From Mesorhizobium sp. INR15 (lineage in GTDB: Bacteria > Pseudomonadota > Alphaproteobacteria > Rhizobiales > Rhizobiaceae), in NCBI RefSeq assembly GCF_015500075.1, contig NZ_CP045496.1, positions 930,001 to 994,000 of the forward strand: 64,000 nucleotides of DNA. Reading direction: 5' to 3'. Each line of letters starts with the position of its first letter. Positions within the stretch are counted from its first letter, which is position 1. Below, in pieces: positions 51,081-59,380 of this stretch. Under the pieces are notes generated by a model, which was not told the origin of the DNA, ran no database searches, and worked only from the letters and a program-made list of their open reading frames with translations. The translations under genes and the position numbers were made by a program.

Positions 51081-52385
51081 TCAAAACTGTCTCTCCAGAA
51101 ACTCATCCTCATAGGGAAAGCGCGACAGCAGTTCGGTGCCGGTCTCGGTGATCAGGATTTCGTCCTCCAGCTTGACGCCCTCGCGACCGCCCTTCTCGCC
51201 GATATAGCTTTCCACGCTCACCACCATGCCGGGCACGATATGGCCATCGCGGCCATAAGTCTCGTAGTCCATGGCGTGCGCGATGAACGGCGTCTCGCCA
51301 TGCATGCCGACGCCGTGCATGACCGAAGTGTAGCGCTGGTCGACGAAGCGGTCAGGGATCTTCCACGCCTTTTCGGCGATCTCGCGGAAGGCCATGCCGG
51401 GCCTGACGATGGAGATGTTGTGCTGAACCTGGTCATGCGCCATGCGGTAGAGCGACTTCTGGTAGTCGGTCGGCTTGCCCGGCCCGCAGCGGAAGGTGCG
51501 GGAGAAGTCGGAATAATAACCGTAGCAGCCGATCGTGTCGGTATCGAGCGCCAAAAGTTCGCCGGGCCGGATCTTGCGGCCGCTGGCCTCGCTGAACCAC
51601 GGGTTGGTGCGCTGGCCGGATGTGAGCAGCCGTGTCTCGATGAACTCGCCACCCTGGCGGATGACTTCGCCATACATGATGGCGAACAGGTCGTTTTCGG
51701 AGACGCCGGGCTTGATCGCCTCGCGCACCGCGTAGACGGCGGCCTCGGCGCCGGCCATCGACACCTGCAGGCATTTGACTTCCTCCGGCGTCTTCACCGC
51801 GCGCACCGCCAGGATTTCGCCCTGGCAATCCCTGACATCGCAGCCGCGCTTTTCCAGGGCCAGCGCCTGCAGATGGCTGCAGCGGTCTAGCCCGAGCTTC
51901 ATCGAGCCGCCGCCATGTTTCTTCAGGAGTTCAGCGATCTCGTCGGCGAAGGGACCGGCGGTTTCATCATCGCGGCCCGAGACCGACGACCAGACGAGCT
52001 TGGAAGGACGCGCCTCGTCGATCGTGTCCAGCACCATGGAGACATGGTAGCTCTGCGGATACTCGAACAGCACGATCGGGCCATCGGTCGGGATGAAGAA
52101 ATAGCGGGTCGAGTTGCGCAGGAAGTAACCGAACATGTTGCGCGAGCCGGTGGCGTAGCGCTGGTTGTAGGGGTCGAACAAAACGATGCCGCCATAGCCG
52201 GCGTCGCGCATCCAGCCGCGCAATTTGGCCAGCCGGCCCTTGCGCAGCGCGTCGGCATCGATGAAGGACGGCTCGGTGTCGGACAGCCACATGCCGCCAG
52301 CCGGATCGGCAGCAGCGGGGTGGCGCATGCGATCCCTGAAGTCGACATCCTCGGTGCTGTCCGGTTCGAAAACGACGATGCTCAT
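51081..52385 (-). CDS. M24-family metalloprotein, DddP-like
   Basis: A 434-residue protein with an N-terminal creatinase-like lobe and a C-terminal pita-bread lobe. Metal-ligand candidates are D281, D283, D293, H357, E392 and E407; their spacing (12, 64, 35, 15) is what I recall for the DMSP lyase DddP (D295, D307, H371, E406, E421). Conserved stretches YGGIVLFDPYNQRYATGSRN and EFIETRLLTSGQRTNPWF also look DddP-like. However, the residue equivalent to the proposed catalytic Asp377 is Gly363 here, so DMSP lyase activity is doubtful; a peptidase or other hydrolase is possible. Flanked by two copies of the same repeat. Confidence 0.82.
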   Translation of the reverse strand: MSIVVFEPDSTEDVDFRDRMRHPAAADPAGGMWLSDTEPSFIDADALRKGRLAKLRGWMRDAGYGGIVLFDPYNQRYATGSRNMFGYFLRNSTRYFFIPTDGPIVLFEYPQSYHVSMVLDTIDEARPSKLVWSSVSGRDDETAGPFADEIAELLKKHGGGSMKLGLDRCSHLQALALEKRGCDVRDCQGEILAVRAVKTPEEVKCLQVSMAGAEAAVYAVREAIKPGVSENDLFAIMYGEVIRQGGEFIETRLLTSGQRTNPWFSEASGRKIRPGELLALDTDTIGCYGYYSDFSRTFRCGPGKPTDYQKSLYRMAHDQVQHNISIVRPGMAFREIAEKAWKIPDRFVDQRYTSVMHGVGMHGETPFIAHAMDYETYGRDGHIVPGMVVSVESYIGEKGGREGVKLEDEILITETGTELLSRFPYEDEFLERQF

Positions 52386-52491
52386 GGGGTGCTGGGTCCT
52401 GATGCGTTGCAGGATCTGACCATGGCGTATGTCGCGAAGGGGGATTGTGCGGAAAACCGCGACCGTTGTGCGGGATGCCGCTGGCGAGCGC

Positions 52492-52713
52492 CTTCGTCAT
52501 CCTAGGGCGGAGCAAGGAGCAAAGCGACGCGGCGCAGACCCTGGGATCCATGCCGTGACGTCTGTGACACGCGAAAGCGGCTCAGAACGAAAGCCCTCAA
52601 ACAGTTGCGACCAGTTGGCATGTTCTGCACCGCCGCATTCTTCGGCCGGTGTCGCGGCATGGATCCTAGGGTCTGCGCTCCGCTTCGCGGAGCTCCGCCC
52701 TAGGATGACGAAG
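52492..52713. repeat. Long inverted-end element, copy 2 (222 bp)
   Basis: Perfect 22-base terminal inverted repeats start CTTCGTCATCCTAGGGCGGA and end with the complement. Inner arms CAGACCCTGGGATCCATGCC and GGCATGGATCCTAGGGTCTG add a second pair. The central 90 bases differ from copy 1. No coding frame is inside, and no target duplication is obvious. It lies in the 360-base gap between the M24 gene and the AraC-type regulator. Confidence 0.85.
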
Positions 52714-52745
52714 ACGCGCGCTGTCCCGCCAGCCTGCGAAAGATC

Positions 52746-53717
52746 CTAATGCCTTCGCGCCATCTTCGGCGGATGGCCGTGTTCCTCGCGGAAAGCCCGG
52801 GCGAAGCTCGACATCGAGGCAAAGCCGCAGGCCAGCGCCACGTCGCGCACGGCGAGCGTCGAATGCGCCAGCAGATCGGCGGCGCGCTTCAGCCTGAGCC
52901 GGCGGTAATAGCCGTTGGGCGAGATGGCGAGTTCAGAGCGGAAAGTGCGCTCGAGCTTGTCGGAGGAGACGCCGAGTTTCTGGGTCAGCTCGGCCATGCC
53001 GAGCCGTTCCTCCACCGCGTCTTCCATGATGGCGATGGCCGACAGGACCAGCTCGTTGCGCACACCGGTGCGCAGGCGCAGCGGCATCAGCTTGCGGTCG
53101 ACGCTGGAGCGTAGCTGGCTGTGCACGAACCATTCGGCGACGCCGGCAGCGAGTTCGGCGCCATAGTCGCGGGTGATGATTTCCAGCATCATGTCGAGGC
53201 TGCCGACGCCGCCAGCGGAGGTGAAGCGCTTGCGGTCGATGACATAGAGGTCGCGCCTCAGCTCGATGGCCGGGAAGGCTTCGGTGAAGGCGGCCTGGCT
53301 GGTCCAGTGCAAGGTGCAGGCATGGCCGTCGAGCAGGCCGGCGCGGGCGAGGAAGAAAGCGGCGTCCGCCACCGCGCCGATATGAGCGCCATTGCGCAGG
53401 CTGCGGCGGATCCAGCTCGCGGCGTCCTCGGCGACGAGATGATCGGCATCGCCGCCCGAGCAGACGACGATGCGGTCGACCTTCGGCGCGTCCTCGGCGA
53501 AAAAGCCCGGCTGGATGACGACGCCGTTGGACGCCTCGATCGCGCCTCTGGTGCCGCCGACGATGATCCAGCGGTAGCATTCCCGCTTCGCCAGCACATT
53601 GGCGGCGCGCAACGGCTCGATGACGGAGCTGAACGCCATCATCGGAAAGCCGGGGAAGACCAGCACCGCGAAGGTGAGCGGCGCCTCGGTGGTTTTGGGT
53701 GGGTCGCGCGTTGCCAT
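52746..53717 (-). CDS. GlxA-type AraC-family transcriptional regulator
   Basis: A 323-residue regulator. Residues 15-185 are a DJ-1/PfpI-like amidotransferase domain lacking a clear nucleophile (FAVLVFPGFPMMAFSSVIEP, IVVCSGGDADHLVAED). Residues 225-320 are two AraC helix-turn-helix motifs (LTQKLGVSSDKLERTFRSEL; AVRDVALACGFASMSSFARA). GlxA-type regulators often control choline, carnitine or glycine-betaine catabolism. It lies upstream of the M24, cysteine hydrolase and alpha/beta hydrolase genes on the same strand, and may govern them. Confidence 0.9.
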   Translation of the reverse strand: MATRDPPKTTEAPLTFAVLVFPGFPMMAFSSVIEPLRAANVLAKRECYRWIIVGGTRGAIEASNGVVIQPGFFAEDAPKVDRIVVCSGGDADHLVAEDAASWIRRSLRNGAHIGAVADAAFFLARAGLLDGHACTLHWTSQAAFTEAFPAIELRRDLYVIDRKRFTSAGGVGSLDMMLEIITRDYGAELAAGVAEWFVHSQLRSSVDRKLMPLRLRTGVRNELVLSAIAIMEDAVEERLGMAELTQKLGVSSDKLERTFRSELAISPNGYYRRLRLKRAADLLAHSTLAVRDVALACGFASMSSFARAFREEHGHPPKMARRH

Positions 53718-53812
53718 GTCGTCCGGAGCCGGAAGGATCGGACGCTACAATTCAGGCAGAAGGGGTTTGGGGTCAATTGGGATTGGAATTTGTTCCCGAG
53801 GCGTTGGCGCCG

Positions 53813-53980
53813 CCCCTCATTGTCCTGCCGGACATTTCTCCCCGTGTAGTGACGGGGAGAAAGGGGCAGCTGCACCCTCGGCGCCTGTTCCGCAGCGTTG
53901 ACGATTGGCGAAGTCATCGGCGACAGCGCCCCTCTCCCCGTCACTATACGGGGAGAGGATGCCGGCAGGCAGGTGAGGGG
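53813..53980. repeat. RIME-like mosaic palindromic element, copy 5
   Basis: CCCCTCATTGTCCTGCCGGA and TTTCTCCCCGTGTAGTGACG on the left; CTCTCCCCGTCACTATACGG and GCCGGCAGGCAGGTGAGGGG on the right. It is the same variant as copy 3. It takes up most of the 309-base gap 53718-54026; the last 45 bases before the stop at 54027 show nothing else. Confidence 0.8.
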
Positions 53981-54026
53981 CAGCGCCGGCATCTGCAATC
54001 ATTCAACGGGGCCGCCAGTAGTACCC

Positions 54027-55208
54027 TCAACCCCCCAGCGCCTGCTCCAGGTCCGCGATCAGGTCGTCGCCATCCTCGATGCCCGCTGACAGCCGCACCA
54101 GCGAATCCGATATGCCGATCTCCTCGCGCTTTTCCGCCGGGATCGAGCCATGCGTCATCAGTGCCGGGTGTTCGATCAGGCTTTCGACGCCGCCGAGGCT
54201 TTCGGCGAGGGTGAACAGCTGCGTGCGCTCGAGGAAGCGTTTCGTGCCGGCGAGGTCACGGTCGAGATAGACCGAGATCATGCCGCCGAAGGCATGCATC
54301 TGCTGGACGGCAATGGCGTGCTGCGGATGGCTGGCGAGGCCGGGATAGATGACGCGGCGCACATCTTTTCGCGCTTCCAGCCATTGCGCGATCTTCAAGC
54401 CATTGGCGGAATGTCGCTCCATCCTGAGCGCCAGAGTCTTCAACCCGCGCAGCGCCAGAAAGCTGTCGAACGGGCCTGAAATGGCGCCGATGGCGTTCTG
54501 CAGGAATTTCAGCTGGGCGGCGAGGTCCTTGTTGTCGCCGACCACGGCGACGCCACCGACCATGTCAGAATGGCCGTTCAGATACTTCGTTGTCGAGTGG
54601 ACAACGATGTCGATGCCGAGTTCCAGCGGCCGCTGGATGTAGGGGCTGCAGAAGGTGTTGTCGGCGACCGACAGAATGCCCTTGCGTTTGGCAAGGGCCG
54701 CGACACCTTCCAGGTCGACGATGCGCAGCAGCGGATTGGTCGGCGTCTCGACCCACAGCATTTTCGTCTCCGGGCGGATCGCCGCCTCGACGGCGGCGAG
54801 GTCGGTGAAATCGACGAAGCTGATCCGCAGGTTGGCCGTGCGCTTGCGCACCCGCTCCATCAGGCGGAAGGAGCCGCCATAGATGTCGTCGGTGGCGACG
54901 ATATGCGCGCCGGAATCGAGCAGTTCCAGCACCGTGGCGATCGACGCGAGGCCGGAGGCGAAGGCAAAGGCCACCGAGCCGCTTTCGAGGTCGGCGACCG
55001 CGCGCTCGAAGGCGAAACGGGTCGGGTTCTGGCTGCGGGCATATTCAAAACCCTTGTGCACGCCGGGCGACTGCTGGCCATAGGTCGAGGTGGCGTAGAT
55101 CGGCACCATCACCGCGCCGGTCAGGGGATCATGGCTCTGGCCGCCATGGATGGTGCGGGTGGAGAAGGCCAGACGGTTCTTGCCCAGTGGTGGTCTTGGC
55201 GATGTCAT
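54027..55208 (-). CDS. Cystathionine gamma-lyase/gamma-synthase (Cys/Met PLP family)
   Basis: A 393-residue PLP enzyme: GGQSHDPLTGAVMVPIYATS, YARSQNPTRFAFERAVADLE, FASGLASIATVLELLDSGAH, and the PLP lysine in HSTTKYLNGHSDMVGG, ending with the Arg-bearing ESLGGVESLIEHPALMTHGS. The stop of the cystathionine beta-synthase gene overlaps its ATG, so the pair converts homocysteine plus serine to cystathionine and then to cysteine (reverse transsulfuration). On sequence alone gamma-synthase is possible, but the CBS partner favours gamma-lyase. Confidence 0.9.
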   Translation of the reverse strand: MTSPRPPLGKNRLAFSTRTIHGGQSHDPLTGAVMVPIYATSTYGQQSPGVHKGFEYARSQNPTRFAFERAVADLESGSVAFAFASGLASIATVLELLDSGAHIVATDDIYGGSFRLMERVRKRTANLRISFVDFTDLAAVEAAIRPETKMLWVETPTNPLLRIVDLEGVAALAKRKGILSVADNTFCSPYIQRPLELGIDIVVHSTTKYLNGHSDMVGGVAVVGDNKDLAAQLKFLQNAIGAISGPFDSFLALRGLKTLALRMERHSANGLKIAQWLEARKDVRRVIYPGLASHPQHAIAVQQMHAFGGMISVYLDRDLAGTKRFLERTQLFTLAESLGGVESLIEHPALMTHGSIPAEKREEIGISDSLVRLSAGIEDGDDLIADLEQALGG

Positions 55209-56647
55209 TTTGCGCGGCGCCTCAAATGGTTGATCAGGTCGATGCGGGTTATCAGGCCGACGAACTCGTCGCCGTCGAAGATGATGGCGACCTCGTTGCG
55301 ATCGAACACCGGCAGCAGCGCGTCCAGCGTCTGGCTGGCCTGCAGCGTGTGCAAATTGGAGGTCATGGCGGTGCGCACCGGGCCGTTGAAGCGGTCCCAG
55401 CGGCCGTCATAGGGACCATCGACCTGAGCCAGGATGTCGCTTTCGTCGACGATGCCGACCAGCTTGCCATTGTCGAGCACCGGCAACTGCGAAACGTCGG
55501 AGCGGCGCATGCGGCCATAGGCGTTGAGCAGGCTTTCATCCGGGCCGACATAGACGATGTCGCCGGTGCGGGGCGAACGCGTGACGAGGTCGCGCAAATC
55601 GCCGTGCTGTTCATGGTCGGCCAGGCCTTGCTCGGCCAGCCAGATATCGTCGAACACCTTTGACAGGTATTTGTTGCCGCTGTCGCAGACGAAGGTGACG
55701 ACGCGCTTCGGCACGGTCTGCTCGCGGCAGTAGCGCAATGCCGCCGACAGCAGCGTGCCCGAGGACGAACCGGCGAGGATGCCTTCCCTGGAGAGGAGAT
55801 CGCGCACCGCCAGCATGCTCTGCTTGTCGGGGATGGCGTAAGCCTTGCTGACCAGCGACAGGTCGGCATTGGGCGGCACGAAATCCTCGCCGATGCCTTC
55901 GACGGTCCAACTGCCGGCCTCTTCCATCTTGCCGGTCTTGATCAGCGGCGCCAGTACCGAACCGACGGGATCGGCCAGCACCATCTCGGTCTTCGGCGAC
56001 ACTTTGGCGAAGTAGCGGCCAAGCCCGGTCAGCGTGCCGCCCGAGCCGACGCCGACGACGATCGCGTCGACATCGCCGTCGAGCTGTTCGAAGATTTCCG
56101 GGCCGGTTGTGGTCTCATGCGCCAGCGGATTGGCCGGGTTGGCGAACTGGTTGGCATAGAAGGCGCCAGGCACTTCGGCGGCGATCTTTTCGGCCATGTC
56201 CTGATAATATTCCGGATGGCCCTTGCCGACATCCGAGCGGGTCATGCGCACCTCGGCGCCGAGCGCGCGCAGATGCTGGATCTTCTCGCGCGACATCTTG
56301 TCGGGCACCACGAGGATGATGCGATAACCCTTGGGAATGCCGACCTGGGCGAGGCCGAGACCGGTGTTGCCGGCGGTGGCCTCGACAATGGTGCCGCCGG
56401 GCCGCAGCTTGCCTTGCTTCTCGGCGGCGGCGATCATCGACAGGGCGATGCGGTCCTTGATCGAGCCGCCGGGATTCTGGCTTTCGAGCTTGATGAACAG
56501 CCGGCACTTGCCGGTGTCGAATTTGGTCAGCTCGACGATCGGCGTCTGGCCGATCAGGTCGAGAACCGATGCATAGGGCGGACGCAGGCGCGACAATGCG
56601 TTGTCCAGGGGGGAATTATCGGCCGCGGCCTTTGCGTGCTCGCTCAT
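55205..56647 (-). CDS. Cystathionine beta-synthase with CBS-domain pair
   Basis: A 480-residue enzyme from the ATG at 56647. N-terminal PLP fold type II domain: IGQTPIVELTKFDTGKCRLF, PLP lysine in NPGGSIKDRIALSMI, phosphate loop VGVGSGGTLTGLGRY. C-terminal tandem CBS domains (about residues 345-475: SLLNAYGRMRRSDVSQLPVL, DNGKLVGIVDESDILAQVDG, LDALLPVFDRNEVAIIFDGD) resemble those of eukaryotic CBS and may bind a nucleotide or AdoMet. No heme-binding N-terminus. Coupled by 4-base overlap to the gamma-lyase gene. Confidence 0.92.
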   Translation of the reverse strand: MSEHAKAAADNSPLDNALSRLRPPYASVLDLIGQTPIVELTKFDTGKCRLFIKLESQNPGGSIKDRIALSMIAAAEKQGKLRPGGTIVEATAGNTGLGLAQVGIPKGYRIILVVPDKMSREKIQHLRALGAEVRMTRSDVGKGHPEYYQDMAEKIAAEVPGAFYANQFANPANPLAHETTTGPEIFEQLDGDVDAIVVGVGSGGTLTGLGRYFAKVSPKTEMVLADPVGSVLAPLIKTGKMEEAGSWTVEGIGEDFVPPNADLSLVSKAYAIPDKQSMLAVRDLLSREGILAGSSSGTLLSAALRYCREQTVPKRVVTFVCDSGNKYLSKVFDDIWLAEQGLADHEQHGDLRDLVTRSPRTGDIVYVGPDESLLNAYGRMRRSDVSQLPVLDNGKLVGIVDESDILAQVDGPYDGRWDRFNGPVRTAMTSNLHTLQASQTLDALLPVFDRNEVAIIFDGDEFVGLITRIDLINHLRRRAK

Positions 56648-56821
56648 ATCAGATGCTCCATGGTCAAGGCGAGCAACCGCCGGGGCTCGCGGTAGCCTAG
56701 CCTCTTTTCCAGCCCTTTGCAGTTGGAAAGAAGATAGATCGTACCAATCAACCGGCCAGATGGGGAATGAAATTCCAGCTGCGGGATGGACGCTGCCAGC
56801 GATGAAGGCAGGCGGGACAGC

Positions 56822-56976
56822 GCCCCCCTCTGGCCTGCCGGCCATCTCCCCCACAAGGAGGGAGATTGGCTGTCCCTACTGCTTTCGCCAATTGTCCACG
56901 TTGGAAGGCGGGCTGAGCGCTGGAGCATCCAATCTCCCCACCCGTGGCGGAGATGTCCGGCAGGACAGAGGGGCGC
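56822..56976. repeat. RIME-like mosaic palindromic element, copy 6
   Basis: GCCCCCCTCTGGCCTGCCGG and CATCTCCCCCACAAGGAGGG on the left; AATCTCCCCACCCGTGGCGG and AGATGTCCGGCAGGACAGAG on the right. It sits in the 474-base gap between the divergent CBS gene and the YciI-like gene. The remainder (56648-56821 and 56977-57121) contains no motif I can name. Confidence 0.75.
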
Positions 56977-57121
56977 GCCATAGGGTGCCGACCTCGTTGC
57001 TCATCTCAGCGGCTGCAATTGGCTGCTTCAACGCACCATGTCGTTCGTTGCCGCCGTCGATTTGACCATGCTAGCCGAACACCGGGGCCGCGTGATCCAC
57101 CCTTGATGCAAGGAACAGCCA

Positions 57122-57454
57122 ATGAAGATTCTCGCCTATGACAACTTCAAGCCCGGCGTCACCATCGACGACCTGAAACCCTATCTCCGCGACGAAGTCT
57201 CCAATGTCTGGCGGCTGTGGAAGGCGGGGATCGTGCGCGAGAATTATGCCCGCGCCGATGTCGGCGGCGTGATCATCGTCTTCGAACTCGACAGCGTCGA
57301 CGACGCCAGGCGCTACACCGACGACTTCCCGCTTTCGAAGGCCGGCTTGCTGGAGTGGCATTTCCTTGCCTTCGATCCCGCCCCTTTGCCGCTCGAATAT
57401 CTCTTCGATCCAACGGTCGATCTCGCCAAGCCCTGGGACAGGACAGCCGCATGA
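57122..57454 (+). CDS. YciI/muconolactone-isomerase-like small protein
   Basis: A 110-residue protein: MKILAYDNFKPGVTIDDLKP, VWRLWKAGIVRENYARADVG, GVIIVFELDSVDDARRYTDD, FPLSKAGLLEWHFLAFDPAP. The beta-alpha-beta pattern with a central Val/Ile strand is the dimeric ferredoxin-like barrel of YciI and muconolactone isomerases; catalytic residues cannot be assigned. Stop overlaps the next ATG (ATGA), so it is coupled to the isochorismatase-like gene and probably shares its pathway. Confidence 0.75.
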   Translation: MKILAYDNFKPGVTIDDLKPYLRDEVSNVWRLWKAGIVRENYARADVGGVIIVFELDSVDDARRYTDDFPLSKAGLLEWHFLAFDPAPLPLEYLFDPTVDLAKPWDRTAA

Positions 57455-58113
57455 TCCGGTCGAGCGAAGGGATCGAGATTCCGGCCAACCTGGCGGAATG
57501 GTGCGATCCGCGCCGCATGGCGCTGGTGGTCTACGACATGCAGGTCGGCATCTGCCGCCAGATCGCCGGCGCGGCGGAGATCGTCGAACGCACCGGCGCC
57601 GCGCTGGAGGCGGCGCGCAGCGCCGGCATGCGGGTGGCGTTCACGCGCCACCTGTCCTTGCCGCGCAAGTGGATGGGCACCACGCAGCTGCGCACGTCCA
57701 TGGCCTGGCAGCGGCGCGACAGCCCAGACACGGTCGAGCCCTGGTTCCTGCGCGATGCCGACGCGACGCGGATCATCGCCGAACTCGAGCCGCGTCCTGA
57801 TGAGGCGGTGTTCGACAAGCTGACCATGTCGGCCTTCGATGCCACGGCGCTTGGCTTTGCCTTGCATGATTGCGGTGTGCGCGCCGTGGCGCTTGCCGGC
57901 GTGGCGATGGAGATCGGCATCGAGCCGACGGTTCGCCAGGCTACCGACAATGGCTTTGTGGCCGTAGTGATCGAAGACGCCTGCGGCTTCGGCAACCACG
58001 AAGCACGCGATCGCTCGATGGCCACGTTGAGGTTTCTTGGCGAGGTTGTCGTCACGGACGTCGCCGGCTTTTGCGGCGCGCTGGCGGGAAGCGATCGCAT
58101 TGTCAGGCCGTAG
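57451..58113 (+). CDS. Isochorismatase-fold protein lacking the catalytic cysteine
   Basis: A 220-residue protein of the isochorismatase-like hydrolase fold: Asp29 in MALVVYDMQVGI, Lys123 in VFDKLTMSAFDATAL, and the cis-peptide helix region GVRAVALAGVAMEIGIEPTV. The position that normally holds the nucleophilic Cys (GVxTxxC) is Gly156 (codon GGC at 57916-57918). It is therefore either a non-cysteine enzyme like true isochorismatases (which may have Gly here) or a binding protein. It overlaps the YciI-like gene upstream and, by 11 bases, the convergent HxlR gene. Confidence 0.85.
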   Translation: MIRSSEGIEIPANLAEWCDPRRMALVVYDMQVGICRQIAGAAEIVERTGAALEAARSAGMRVAFTRHLSLPRKWMGTTQLRTSMAWQRRDSPDTVEPWFLRDADATRIIAELEPRPDEAVFDKLTMSAFDATALGFALHDCGVRAVALAGVAMEIGIEPTVRQATDNGFVAVVIEDACGFGNHEARDRSMATLRFLGEVVVTDVAGFCGALAGSDRIVRP

Positions 58114-58510
58114 CGTCGATATCGCTGCGGAAGCGCACGCCGATCGCACGGCCATGCACCTGTCCCCAGTCGTAAAGCGCCTGCAGGGTGGTTGCCAGAT
58201 CGTGGCCGCGCTCGGTCAAGGTGTAGCGCTCCTTGCCGTCTGGCGAGGCCGCCAAAGTGACGAAGCCGATGTCGACGAGATCGGCAAGGCGTTGCGTCAG
58301 CATCTTGTCGGACAGCGACGGGATCAGCCGGCGCAACTCGGAATAGCGCATGGGCTGTTCCTTGATTCGCGCCAGGATAACCGTCTTCCACTTGCCGCCG
58401 AGCGTATCGAGCGCGAACTCGACCGGGCAACCATACAGTCTTCCGCGTTGGGTCATGGGCATATCGTAGGCACGGTTCCGCCGCGACGGAAGCCGGTTTT
58501 CACCAGCCAT
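58103..58510 (-). CDS. HxlR-family transcriptional regulator
   Basis: A winged-helix regulator of up to 135 residues. The family core is CPVEFALDTLGGKWKTVILA, RIKEQPMRYSELRRLIPSLS, DKMLTQRLADLVDIGFV and KERYTLTERGHDLATTLQAL. The start may be internal (58462 or 58456) because the first 16 residues are atypical. It is divergent from the DJ-1/PfpI pseudogene, the usual kind of HxlR target (reactive-electrophile response). Confidence 0.9.
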   Translation of the reverse strand: MAGENRLPSRRNRAYDMPMTQRGRLYGCPVEFALDTLGGKWKTVILARIKEQPMRYSELRRLIPSLSDKMLTQRLADLVDIGFVTLAASPDGKERYTLTERGHDLATTLQALYDWGQVHGRAIGVRFRSDIDATA

Positions 58511-58566
58511 GTGGTCAGGTTGAGCCGGTTTCCACCAGTCAGTATGTCTCAGGCAGGAGAACCAAG

Positions 58567-59329
58567 ATGAGTGTACGCGACGCCAATCCGGTCAATGCAC
58601 GCCAGCCAAAGCGCGTTGCGATCGTCATCGCCAATCCTGCTGTGTCGACCAGCACCGGATGGCCGGTCGGCTTCTGGTGGAGCGAACTCACCCATCCCTG
58701 GTTCGCCTTTACCGAGCGCGGCTACGCGGTCGATATCTTTTGGCGGCAAATGCGAAGCCGATGCGCTGAGCGACCCGCGCGACGCCTCCGGCTATTCCGA
58801 GACCGACCTGATCTCGCTCGGCTTCCTCTCCAACCCGAAGCTCGCGGCGCTGGTTGAAAACACACGCCAGGCAGCGGAGATCGATGTCGGAAGCTTCGAT
58901 GCGATCGTGGTCGCCGGCGGCCAGTCGCCGATGTTCACCTATGAGCGCGCGACCGACCTACAGCAGACATTTGTCGCCTTCCACGAAGCGGGCAAGGTGG
59001 CCGCCGCGCTATGCCACGGCACCGCCATTTTGCGCTATGCCAGGCGCGCCGATGGGTCGCTGCTTGCCGCTGGCAAGACGGTAACCGGCTTCGCCAATAT
59101 CGAGGAGGATTTCGCTGACAAGGCGACTTGGGAGATGGGCGCGCTCGAACGCGGCAAGCACCTGATGCCCTGGCGCATAGAGGATGAGTTGAAGGCAATC
59201 GGCGCCAACTACATCCAGGCCGGGCTATGGCGCGGCTTTGCCGTGCGCGACGGCAACCTGATCACCGGGCAGCAGAATTTTTCGGGCGCGGAGACAGCGC
59301 GCCTGGTGTGCGAGGCACTCGGCGGTTAG
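58567..59329 (+). pseudogene. DJ-1/PfpI-family gene interrupted by a frameshift
   Basis: Frame 1 (from ATG 58567 with AGGAGA upstream) encodes the correct N-terminus: KRVAIVIANPAVSTSTGWPV, GFWWSELTHPWFAFTERGYA, VDIF. From about 58740 the similarity jumps to the next frame: GGKCEADALSDPRDASGYSE, then the nucleophile elbow AALCHGTAIL and a normal C-terminus to 59329. Relatives have a short F-S/A-P-D-GGK linker here, so loss of about 8 bases explains the shift. The cysteine nucleophile is otherwise intact. It is either a real pseudogene, a strain-specific mutation or an assembly error in a TTTT run. Confidence 0.85.
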
Positions 59330-59380
59330 AGCGGTTCAGCGTTTGATAGAATCGCTGGCCCGCTCTAAGTCCCTGTTTTT

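Noticed and set aside
51081..52385. Creatinase or ectoine hydrolase in a creatine/ectoine pathway
   Set aside because: The fold is shared, and a cysteine hydrolase is nearby, but sequence blocks and ligand spacing fit the DddP-like group better and no sarcosine or ectoine genes are present.
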